From NCBI RefSeq assembly GCF_000003815.2, contig NC_049992.1, positions 21,336,242 to 21,400,241 of the forward strand: a DNA stretch of 64,000 nucleotides, written 5' to 3'. A program made the translations under genes and the position numbers. Shown here one piece after another: positions 55,121 through 64,000 of this stretch (position 1 is the first letter of the stretch; each line of letters begins with the position of its first letter). The notes beneath the pieces are model-generated. The model worked only from the letters and a program-made list of their open reading frames with translations. It did no database searches and was not told the DNA's origin. Origin of the DNA: Branchiostoma floridae. Its lineage: Eukaryota > Chordata > Leptocardii > Amphioxiformes > Branchiostomatidae.

Positions 55121-57507
55121 CTCTCAGACTTGACACAGTCCTGTAATTTTCCATTGACCTAGTCTATCAAATCAATTTTCCTTCTGTTAACAGGCAGCGG
55201 TACCATCGACTTCGAGGAGTTCCTGGAGATGATGGCCAGGGCCATGCAGGACAGTGAGCGAGAGATTCCCGACGATGAACTGCGTGCAGCCTTCAGGGTC
55301 CTGGACAAGAACGGAGATGGTTTCATCGACAAGGACGAGTTCCGGGTCAGTCACGGTTAACTGTATCTTACAGCATGTCATGAAAGTCCTGTGATGCCGA
55401 TTATAATTTCCCCTGTTGACTTCTAGCTAAATATGTTTTCCATATGAAACACCAACATGGTCTAGTTTACATTGGTCCTGCCATTGATGCTAGAGACTAA
55501 TGAAGCCCGTCCTCTCTGCAGGCGCTGGCATCAGAGTGCGCTGGGGATGACTTGACAGATGATGAGCTCCATGAGTTTATGGACGAGTATGACGGAAACA
55601 GGGACGGAAGGTTTGACTATGAGGGTAAGAGCAGAAGTTTCAGATCTGAAGGGATATAAATGTTGGACTGCCGTGCGGATTGTTGCATCTTACGTGACTT
55701 CATGTTGCCATATTTAAACTGCGCTCTGCACCTGACTGCTGACGATCAGTATTCGTGAAATTGACGACCTTGATCTGAGATCCGTTTTATTTCAAGACAT
55801 AATCTTGGATGGTTAATATCCAATACTTCTCCCCACGGTTTGCCCCATCTAAATAGTTCACAATGGATTGCATGAGTTTTTTGCGAGCTTCCTAAACGCC
55901 CATTCTTCGTTAGCGGGAAAATTGGGCAGAAGACTATGAAAGATTTTTTTTAATATTTAACAATGATATGAACCTCTTAAAACTATCTTTTCACGTTTGT
56001 GTGTGCTATTGGTAAGTTGAATTTTGTGATTTTCATGGTGACGTAAATTAAATTATCATTAAGATGGTAAATAAAATCTTAACAAAGAGTGATTAGGAAT
56101 TGTTCACTCTACTATTTTGTATGAATGCAATTGTTATGATCATTTCAAGAGACTTATCATGGATAAGGTATATTACATTACGGCCCGAGGTCATGTTTCC
56201 AATATTCGTGCTTTATTACCTCTTTGAAATATTCATGGAGGGGAAATATTCATTTTCATGATTAATGAGGATATTCTATCATAGAAGTTTTTTCAATGTA
56301 TCTCTTGTCCCGGACATTACATTGTCTTGAGATTTAGCTGGCAGATAACCTTTGACGTCAGGACAAGGTGGGGCAGGTTTGAGCCCCCTAACATTTAATT
56401 TTAGAACTGCAGGGGCATTTTTCCAAAGAGGATAACTGAAGAAAGGAACAACAGCTTTTTGTCATTTTAGGCATGCAGGTAGCTTAGGCTAAGATATTCA
56501 TAATGATATACCTGTTATGCAAAGGATATTGAATTTGCATAATAAATTGTATAATCCAATTTCATAATTCAATTGTTTTCCATAACTGGGCTTTAATAAA
56601 TGTAACGCATGCAATTTATGATTGATGGAACGTAAACAGATACCAAATATGCAACTGAGGAACGGATTTGCCTAATTAATGCAAACATAGCAAAACCATG
56701 AAATGTTGGGAATTTTATACCTGTGACATCAATGATGAACATCACCATGCAAACATTATGCTAATGTGTAAGCCATTTGCATAAAATCTGCAAAAGCTCT
56801 AAATATTTCAGGGAGGTATGAGGTCACCGAACTCTAGTTTTCTCTGTTATCGATTTATTAAATTGCAACACAGTTTAGCAGATGAAGTAGTGAAAAATAT
56901 CGGAAGAATGCCTTTTCGTGGGCAAACTATGGTATGTGGCGTCGGGCGTGGCGTAACAGGTAGAGCGTTCGGCTCGGAATCTAGAGGTCCTGAGTTCGAT
57001 CCCCGCCGTGCCCCCGACGTTGTCAGTTCAGTTCAGTTCATCAGAGGTCCTGAGTTCGATCCCCGCCGTGCCCCCGACGTTGTCAGTTCAGTTCAGTTCA
57101 TCCATCCGGTGACAGTATGAAGTTCTTCCATACGACTCTGTCGCGCATGACAGACAGGAGGACAAGTTTTTTTTTTAATGTTTTTTCTACAGTGTCTTAA
57201 TCCAACCTTTTCCCTGGACGATCTGAAGGTAGCCAACAAAAATGGAAAAATAACGTAGCTTAGCATAACACTTTCGCATGTACTGGTAAGGGGAATGCGC
57301 AGAAGATGTAGACAGCAATTTTCCCGCTTAACGAAGAATAGATGTACAGGTTCATCACAAAATCTAACATTGGTCGTTATGAACTGCGGATAATTTTTTT
57401 CTCGGTACCATCCACTGTGACACAAATTCTGGATGAATAATCATTATCCCAATACTCATGTTACAGAGTGGAAGGAGCTTATCCAGGAACTGAAGATCCG
57501 GTGGTAG
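49326..57507 (+). CDS. TNNC: Troponin C (six coding exons, complete)
   Basis: Coding exons 49326-49328, 53853-53904, 54352-54495, 55194-55345, 55522-55624 and 57467-57507 give 164 aa. Troponin C is the calcium sensor of striated muscle; calcium binding makes it grip troponin I and free actin. Four EF-hand loops are at residues 28-39 ([12 protein letters not shown]), 64-75 ([12 protein letters not shown]), 104-115 ([12 protein letters not shown]) and 141-152 ([12 protein letters not shown]). All have acidic residues at positions 1 and 12; loop 1 has Gly at position 5, so may bind weakly. Loops 2 and 4 are each split by an intron. The order N-helix, FKMAFDMF, and two lobes joined by a helix matches troponin C rather than calmodulin (149 aa). 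The C-terminus ends ELKIRW. Confidence 0.96.
49329..53852 (+). other. TNNC: Troponin C intron 1
   Basis: A 4.5-kb intron. It holds two ATG-plus-donor candidates (51839 and 52586), a TTTATATAG TATA-like site at 52513-52521, and a GAAACGTCGG phrase near 50462 of the kind found at retroelement ends. No exon inside was confirmed. Confidence 0.7.
53853..53904 (+). CDS. TNNC: Troponin C exon 2
   Basis: The acceptor TCCTCCTCCAG and donor TCCG|GTAAGT bound 52 bp encoding [17 protein letters not shown], the N-terminal helix. Confidence 0.93.
54352..54495 (+). CDS. TNNC: Troponin C exon 3: EF-hand 1 and start of EF-hand 2
   Basis: The acceptor GAAAACAG and donor GACG|GTAAGT bound 144 bp. It encodes [40 protein letters not shown] and IEEVDED, the first three residues of loop 2. 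Confidence 0.97.
54555..55120 (+). mobile_element. LINE relic 4 with (TTGA)n tail, in troponin C intron 3
   Basis: Frame pieces read [13 protein letters not shown], then after a shift [40 protein letters not shown] and RTERYKK, then after a second shift [13 protein letters not shown]. This is the C-terminal end of a non-LTR retrotransposon. It ends in AATAAACCATTTGATTGATT-type repeats at 55078-55120, its 3' tail, so it inserted in the sense direction. It begins about 60 bp after the donor of exon 3. Confidence 0.85.
55194..55345 (+). CDS. TNNC: Troponin C exon 4: rest of EF-hand 2, EF-hand 3
   Basis: The acceptor CTGTTAACAG and donor CCGG|GTCAGT bound 152 bp. It encodes [20 protein letters not shown], the central helix, and [16 protein letters not shown]. 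Confidence 0.97.
55522..55624 (+). CDS. TNNC: Troponin C exon 5: EF-hand 4
   Basis: The acceptor CTCTCTGCAG and donor GAGG|GTAAGA bound 103 bp encoding [20 protein letters not shown] and [14 protein letters not shown]; the last loop residue is completed by exon 6. Confidence 0.96.
56190..56833 (+). repeat. Dispersed repeat family H, copy 3
   Basis: TTATGCAAAGGATATTG and TTTGCATAATAAATTG words lead to GGTCACCGAACTCTAGTT, the family H end. Confidence 0.65.
56944..57013 (+). repeat. tRNA-like sequence (SINE head or tRNA pseudogene)
   Basis: GGGCGTG (56944-56950) pairs with CGTGCCC (57007-57013) allowing two G-U pairs. The A box TGGCGTAACAGG and B box GAGTTCGATCC are present. The anticodon stem is poor, so I call it a pseudogene or SINE head, not a tRNA gene. 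Confidence 0.6.
56983..57102 (+). repeat. Exact 60-bp tandem duplication
   Basis: 56983-57042 is repeated without change at 57043-57102, covering the 3' half of the tRNA-like sequence with its B box and a GTTCA run. Perfect identity points to a recent event. Confidence 0.95.
57467..57507 (+). CDS. TNNC: Troponin C exon 6 and stop
   Basis: The acceptor CATGTTACAG opens the exon, which encodes (E)[12 protein letters not shown] then TAG (57505-57507). The 3' UTR continues to about 57960. Confidence 0.94.
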
Positions 57508-57936
57508 AAACCTCAAGCAGCACTCTAATCCGCCATGTTCAAACCAACACCAGCCTTCCGCCTGTGCGAGGCCGCTCCTCGCAGTTCCGGAGGACCAGAG
57601 CTGACACCACGGTCCTACAGACGGTCTGGCCACGGCCACACTTTCAGCTTTCTTCGTGCCACTCTGCATTACAACCGTGTTTTTAAAACTTTATTTTGTG
57701 TATTTTAGCTTTTAGTACATTTCGAAATGCTGACAGTTGTTAGGAACCGCGTAGGGATTGTTTCCGAAAAGCCATGTGAAAACCGTTTGTATCACCATTT
57801 CTATTGTAAAACCGATGTACATAAGGAAATGAGCCTTTTCCTGTGAAGTTGATTTGTTGTCTGTTATTGTACCTTTTCACCGAATGCCCAAATCCTATCT
57901 GTAACGGAAGTAGCAGGATCCGGTAGGTTTTACTGT

Positions 57937-57942
57937 AATAAA
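57937..57942 (+). terminator. TNNC: Troponin C poly(A) signal
   Basis: AATAAA lies 430 bp after the stop, the first such hexamer downstream, followed by a GT-rich stretch near 57946-57975. Confidence 0.6.
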
Positions 57943-57979
57943 CCTGGTCTCCAGTGGCTCACTTGTTTTCCTTGTATAC

Positions 57980-60369
57980 GCAAACGCAGTCTAATGAGTA
58001 CGTGCTAGAATGCCAGCTCTGCCCAGTTAGTCACGTATAAATCGTTAATCATCCTGGTTGCCATTATCAAACGGGATGACAACATCATCACTTACGGGCT
58101 GTTCCGCTGTACGTTATCGCTTCTCGAACTTTCGGCAAAATCAAGTGTAGCTATACAGCTGTGGCTCACACCCAAGAAAATTATCACTTGTATTCTTTGT
58201 TAACCACTCTTGTATCAATCTGATACAGACTTATCAACCTTGAGAAAGAATGTTCCAGAAGGACCCCTCTTTGCTGTTAAACTAGAAATGGCAGCTAAAA
58301 GGTGTGATGTACTAGCTATAGTGGCATCCTTGGGCCAGTGAAGTTGACTACTAAATCACAGGATCTATTTCCTTGGGGGAGGGGGGGGGGGGTTTCACAG
58401 CCAAACACTCGCAACAGTTATGTCAATTGCAACATAACGTCGGACTGGACAAAGTTGTCATATACCATTAAGGGAAAATATAGATTTCATGCAGATATGC
58501 TTGCTCCAATATTAATACTACTCTCACCCTTAGGTGATAAAATCTTGGAATGTTTCTTGGCGTCCATATAAGGGGTACATCCAAGGTAGTGACTGATTGC
58601 TTGGGCGCAGGCTTCGCCCAACAGATGCTCAGCATTGCAGCCTTACGTAGTGTCCTCCTGAGACTGGTCTGAGCTGGCACAAAAGCCACATTCCAGCGCC
58701 GCTGGCAAAATCAGACTCACTGAGCAAAAGCTTCCCATCTATTACCCATTTGTCTTGTTGTTAGCTGGAAGAGGAACCATCTGCGTCAAATATGGTGAGT
58801 TTACTGAAATCCTGATATTGTCTTAGGCATCATTTTTCTTATAACGCTATTTATCTACGTACTGGTGAGAATGACATTAGAGGTTTGCTCCCTTTCAAAC
58901 TTAGCAAAGGTAGGAAAACTGTGAGGTGGACTTACATCTTACATCATCTCACAGTTAGAGTTAATAATGTCGGGACGTGCATTAGATAGGGCACACCTGT
59001 ACACTGTCGCGTTTGCTAATAATCAAACCTTCGTCCAAGTATCAAGGCCGCGAACATGGACGTACATCTTTAACGGAAGATTTCTGTATAACGGCCAGGT
59101 TACTTTGAAACTCTCCTGGGCAAAGGGTAACAATACTGTATCATGCCAAAACCCTGTTCACCCCTTGTGTAGACAATATTTACTAATGTTTACAGGGGCA
59201 CTGCATAATTTAGTTTCGTTGAGGTAGAAAACGTACACTGCATTTGAAAGAGGTCTTAAGTTGAAGGTGATTCGCAAAAGATTTCGTCAGCTGCTACTTT
59301 TGAAATTGCATTGGCTAACACAGCCTTATGTCCCACATGGGATGAAGAGGATAAGTAAGTAAGTAAGTAACTTCTTGCAAAATTAAGTAACAAAGCCTTC
59401 CCTTTCTTCAAAACGCGTACACTATTTGTCTTCGGAAACAGGCACACTGTATTTGCCTGCTTTTAATTTCTATTCCGTAAGTGATGGCCCAATCTTGGAA
59501 ATTCCAATGTCACAATCGGACATGGTTCTGCACAATTTGTAGTGAATTTCTATCTCTTACAAACGAAATATTTACTCAGTAGCTCATGACAAAATATAAA
59601 TTACCTCTAATGTTTTAAAGTAAGGGAACATGGTAAAATCCATGAGTGTAGCATTTGTGTTTTTCTCGTGCTGACTACTTGGCGCGCGCAAGCTGAAGAC
59701 TTGGAAGAATTAAGATGGAATGCCGAGAAAGTCCGCGGCTGTGGGTTGCCATGTTAGGTTATCGTCTGTGTATTCTATTGTCTCCCTGGGGATGATGGAG
59801 AATGATCCCTACATGACGAGAACCTGGTTGCGCCAAAATATCGGACCAAACCTGTATACCATAAAGCGAACTGGTTTCACGGACCTGGTCCCGGTACCAG
59901 TACCTGCGGACCAGACCAACGGTTCACTTTCCTGACATACACAGAAAACACCATTGGGTCACATATGAACAGTATCAAGAATCTTGATTGACATTTAAAT
60001 CGGCTGGATTTGTTATTACCTTCTTTTCACTTGGCAAAGATATCTAATTACTCACGTCTGACGTAGCTTTAATTCCTTAGACCCTTAACAAGTCCAAACA
60101 TAGCTATCGCGAACCCCCTGGCCCACAAGACTGGTCTTCTGTTTAACCGTTGGTAACGTCAATGCCAGGCCACAAACACTGGCTGTTTGAGGACGCTTCA
60201 TTATACTAGGAATTTTGCACTTCAACACTATTGTTTGCCTTCCCTTCAAACATGTTGAAGCTGGCGGTGACGAAGCTTGTTTACATCAGCAAACACGAGC
60301 TTTGGACCCACGACCCACAGGGAGTGATAGTGCCTGTTTAGCTATAGGAATCGTAGCCTTATCAGATTC
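57980..60369. other. Intergenic after troponin C
   Basis: A poly-G run lies near 58378-58391. ATG|GTGAGT at 58792-58794, preceded by TTGTTGTTAG at 58755-58764, could be a short exon or first exon of a gene to the right, but nothing follows it in the window. (AAGT)n lies at 59354-59370. Confidence 0.35.
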
Positions 60370-60442
60370 GCAAGGATGGTTATATTTTTGGTATGTTTGT
60401 CATTGCGTGTATGTGTTTGTGTGTTTGTGTGTTTGTGTGTTT

Positions 60443-60494
<52 letters not shown>

Positions 60495-60560
60495 TCATAT
60501 TTGGAAAGCCTTTGATGGATCCTCATAATGCTATTTGGTAGGTAGAAAAAAATTATACTG
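60370..60560 (+). repeat. (GT)n microsatellite in a family H fragment
   Basis: TGTTTGTGTG and GTGT runs from 60415 to 60495, followed by TTGATGGATCCTCATAATGC, resembling the 5' part of family H copy 2 at 31530-31600. Confidence 0.75.
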
Positions 60561-60708
60561 AATTGGCAATCAATCACAGTTCTCATTCAGTTTCTAAAAC
60601 TCATTGGGGCTAAGGCTTAACATGGACGTTGAGAAACTTACAGTGTAACCCATAGGTAATAAACCAATCACATAGCCCCAGCCACGTCCGTGAAAACGTA
60701 AGAAATAC

Positions 60709-61659
60709 GAAACTAGAGTTCCACGACCCCATACCTTCGCCAAATGACTACACTTTACAACTTCTTCTTACATAGATGATGGTTCAAACTCTTCTTCTGG
60801 ATAATATCAAAATTTTATTCAGACGTTAATTATTATACAGAAGAAGAGTTTGAACCATCATCTATTTATCATATCCTGGATGTCTAACCTTCACAAACTT
60901 CTTCTTACCTTTTATAACTGCTGTATTAATTCTGTTTGTCATTAATTATGCAAATAAGGTCCTCATTTGATTATGTGAGTTGATCATCTCCTTCACCAAA
61001 CAACAGACGTACACAATCTATGTTAAGAAAGAAGGCTCAATCGCATATTCTGATGATTTATGCAAATGAGGACCTCATTTACACAATTAATGTTCAATGA
61101 TGTTCACCTGTATATAACTTTCAAATGCTACAAGTATGAAGTTCCCATCATTTGCCACAATGACATTATAGCATTGTCTCATTAATTTTGCAATTTGGGT
61201 CTTTGCACTTAGAGTGCCCCGGGGTCACAAATTTTGCATAATATATGTATCTATAAATATCCTTCTCCTCATTTACAAATATCACGTGTTGCAATGGTCC
61301 TATAATTGAACTGAGCGTGTTTAGATGGTTTCCTTATTAATTATGCAAATTAGATTCCAATTTGCATAATCAATATGTAATTATATGAAGCATCACTTAA
61401 GCTATCTACATACCAAAAATCATGTCAATCCGTCAACCCTTTCTTGAGTTATTCCGATTCAAAGTCTTACACTAAACCTGCCCTGCAGTTCCAAAACAAG
61501 ACCATGTCCAGAACCCAATCAAACCCGGAAGTTCCGCTGCAGTACCGTAACAAGCCTCTAGGGAGCCCAAAATGTAATCGTTTCCAGGTGTTATCAAGAT
61601 CTACCCACATACCAAATATCAATACAATCCATCCAGGCTTTCTCTAGTTATGCCGGTGT

Positions 61660-61725
<66 letters not shown>

Positions 61726-61738
61726 AACGCTACCCAAG
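60709..61738 (-). repeat. Dispersed repeat family H, copy 4 (reverse)
   Basis: It starts AACTAGAGTTCCACGACC (the complement of the family end) and runs through TTATGCAAATGAGG words to ATCCATCCAGGC and an (AC)n run at 61663-61720. Inside, near 60772-60865, GATGATGGTTCAAACTCTTC and its complement form an inverted pair. Confidence 0.7.
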
Positions 61739-62342
61739 ATATAACCTTACGTTAATATATCTAGAAACTGAAACATGCTAATATTAGGCGGAAATGCATC
61801 AATGTTGTGATGGACAGTCAGGATCGTTGGACTGGCCCAGCACAACGCAGATGGGGATGTCTGGTGCTGAGTACAGGCGACAGTTTTCTTGTTTTCTCTC
61901 CCTGCAACTGCCAACTGCACATGACTTCAAGTCAATAGAGTCAAGAAATGTTCCCTGACTCACCCACTGCTCAGAGTGCCCCGGGGTCACATAACTTGTC
62001 AATTTGTGCCGAGGCTCGCCCCTTGCAAGTTAAGTGCTAGAATTGTTGAGCGATGGGAGATTGTGAAGCATGTGGAATTTTCGGAAGGATGTGAATTCTA
62101 AATATGCAACCGTAATTTGGCAATTAAAAAAACAGAGCGACAAGACCACCAATTGATCATCTGGAAACAAAATACCCAAACTGCACCCCTGCACCTCTTA
62201 CCTCTCGGCACAACCAATAGACTCATCCCACAAAATGGGCAGTGTGAAGCACACCCATAACAAAACACCTTCTATCATTCTCTCAACATTCACATTTACA
62301 ACAGCGATCTCCCCCCTCCCCAGCGATCGCTAGTGTTTTGAG
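61739..62342. other. Intergenic, no gene seen
   Basis: No recognisable exon. GTGCCCCGGGGTCACA occurs at 61976-61991 and a near match at 61215-61230, a small shared phrase of unknown origin. Confidence 0.4.
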
Positions 62343-62680
62343 AGATCTCGTAATGTTCTGGAAATTATCTACAGATTTTTCATTCGCCCTTCACTTGAAT
62401 ATGGAGACGTTATATGGCATGGCTGCACTATCTCCGACTCACAGCTGATAGAAGGTCTTAAATACGAATGTTCACTCATTGTATCCGGTGCTATCAGAGG
62501 GTCTTCATATTTATCTATTCTTAATGAACTTGGATAGGAAAAATTTGTAGACCGTAGACATGTTCATTCTCTTATTCTATTCTACAAAATTATCCAAGGT
62601 CTCACCCGTCCGTCCTTTTGTGTTAGACTCGACTCACTACGATCTACCCAACAAACAAAATATTCAGATACCTATAATAC
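62343..62680 (+). mobile_element. LINE relic 5: reverse transcriptase C-terminal part
   Basis: The frame reads RSRNVLEIIYRFFIRPSLEY, GDVIWHGC, SGAIRGSSYLSILNELG, then TAG at 62535-62537, and resumes with FVDRRHVHSLILFYKII. FIRP-x-LEYG-x-VIW is typical of the thumb region in non-LTR retrotransposons. The stop and short length show it is dead. A transposon follows at once. Confidence 0.8.
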
Positions 62681-63922
62681 CCCCCTCACATTAGGCGAAA
62701 ATCGATCGGAAGACTAGTCTACGAGCTCTAAATGACATTTTCGTGAGTAAGACGTCCGGTGTTCTCACGATCATCTTGCGATTTTAGGGATCGCCTGCGA
62801 TTTTCAGGGGTCGTACGATGGTCGCGGTGCAGCGAAACATGTTCTTAACATAAGCGACAAGTCGCAGGAGATCTCTGAAATCGTAGAGCTCATTACCGGG
62901 TCGCAGATCGTACGTGCAAATCGTGCGCACCTCGCAAGGGTATCGGGCGACATTCGATTGATAGTCGTGCCGCGTGCGTCAATCCAGCACAGACCTAGTT
63001 ATTAATCATCGAGCGCAAATCGGATGGCGAACGCCCGTCCCTTTTGTTGGGGTAGAAAAACAAAACAAATTCTAGAGTGAGTCCGAAGACACAACTTCCT
63101 TTTAGAAAAACTTGCCGAAACGGAATCATCAAGTCAAAAAGGTGAAACTTGCCTACCGGGCAGGATCACATCACGTAGGGAAAGCCGGGTTTCGAGCCCG
63201 CCTGCCACTAACAAGTCCACCAAATTAAACTTTCAACCAAAATAAAACTTCCATACACACAAACATATATTTCTGTAATAGAGAGAGTCCGAAGACTCCA
63301 CTTTCCAAGCTATAGATAAGGTCCTTGGCCATGGCCCTTGGACCAAACCGAAAGGCATATAGGGTAGGCCCGAAGGCTTCCCCTAGCACAATGGCGATCA
63401 AGGCGGTTAAGCCAAGATCCCACAACAAACGTTCCACCCACCCACAGAGCAGACATCACGCTTCAGGTGAACTTCATCAGCGTGAATGCCTACCGACGCT
63501 ATGCGCCAGATGGTTAACAGGTGGGGCTTCCATGGTTGGTTCTTGGTTCCATGGGAGGAAGCTTGATCGATGGTTCGATCAAACCCATCTTGTCTTGGGC
63601 GACGTTCGCCTGACTTCCGTTTGTTTACAAATATTGAATTTCTGAGAATGTGAGGGTAATTCTGGCGTTGTGGCCCTTGTGGCAGTATATAGGCTGGCTT
63701 TATGACACAATTTCTTTTCTTTCTTCATTTCTAGTATGCCAGTGCATTCCATTAATTGGTTAAAAAGATTACGACAACAAAAGAAACAACATTTATTGAT
63801 ATCTTGCCTTTCTGTGAGGAACGGTTTGCCTGACTTTGTCCGCGTGCAAGAGGTCATGGGAGGTTCATTATCATAGATTTATTCAGAGATGATCGCACGA
63901 GCCTCGCTTATATGTGAGGGGG
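62681..63922. mobile_element. 1.24-kb element with CCCCCTCACAT ends, inserted in LINE relic
   Basis: CCCCCTCACAT (62681-62691) and ATGTGAGGGGG (63912-63922) are perfect inverted ends, with weaker pairing inward (AGCGA, CGATC words). The left end abuts coding sequence of LINE relic 5. The interior repeats GCGATTTT and GATCGTACG words. No transposase recognised. Confidence 0.75.
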
Positions 63923-64000
63923 ACAGTTTTTAGGCGAAAAATACGCAAGACCATCTTAAGATCTTAAAATCAGCCGACCTTCCTGTGATCGCGAAGTACG
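63923..64000. other. Right window end
   Basis: TTAGGCGAAAA at about 63930 repeats the phrase just inside the left end of the preceding element (62691). Nothing else is seen before the edge. Confidence 0.4.

Larger units (their letters stand above)
55625..57466 (+). other. TNNC: Troponin C last intron
   Basis: The 1.84-kb intron contains a family H copy (about 56190-56833) and a tRNA-like sequence with a tandem duplication (56944-57102). No alternative last exon was recognised. Confidence 0.8.

Noticed and set aside
56944-57013. Functional tRNA gene on the plus strand
   Set aside because: The anticodon stem has mismatches and the B-box half is duplicated; called tRNA-like only.
1-64000. CRISPR arrays, prophage, operons or other bacterial systems
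   Set aside because: All real genes here are spliced animal genes; tandem repeats lack the spacer pattern of CRISPR.

Overview
The window looks like nuclear DNA of an invertebrate chordate, most likely an amphioxus (Branchiostoma). This is an inference from four intron-rich animal genes (two caspases and two chordate-style troponins), short exons with GT-AG junctions, and a dense load of small inverted-repeat transposons and eroded LINEs. There are no bacterial features. Most long open frames are accidental or lie in repeats; the real coding exons are short and were assembled here from splice sites and protein similarity.

Layout. 1-3583 (+): the 3' part of a caspase-2-like gene in four exons; its 5' exons lie left of the window or are lost. 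3584-8517: a transposon-filled gap between convergent genes. 8518-28017 (-): a nine-exon CARD initiator caspase, caspase-9-like in its catalytic domain, spread over about 19.4 kb because its introns are full of nested transposons. Its CARD frame is broken once. 28.1-34.9 kb: LINE relics of at least three kinds and a 246-bp tandem repeat, with no host gene seen. 35110-39251 (+): a complete seven-exon troponin I gene (180 aa). 39.3-49.2 kb: repeats, a long hairpin, a 100-N assembly gap, a small transposon with a perfect 9-bp target duplication, and CRE/E-box sites. 49326-57507 (+): a complete six-exon troponin C gene (164 aa, four EF-hands) with a MEF2-TATA promoter. 57.5-64.0 kb: repeats, LINE remains and one unplaced candidate exon.

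Function. The two caspases are initiator-type cell-death proteases lying tail to tail. Troponin I and troponin C are two partners of the muscle thin-filament calcium switch, lying in the same orientation about 10 kb apart. Both have ATG as the last codon of exon 1, so the body of each protein starts in exon 2.

No wholly new system was found. The most useful points are the two linked gene pairs, the CARD frame break, the caspase stop codon that falls inside a dispersed-repeat terminus, and a transposon family carrying a conserved 15-bp motif four times per copy.
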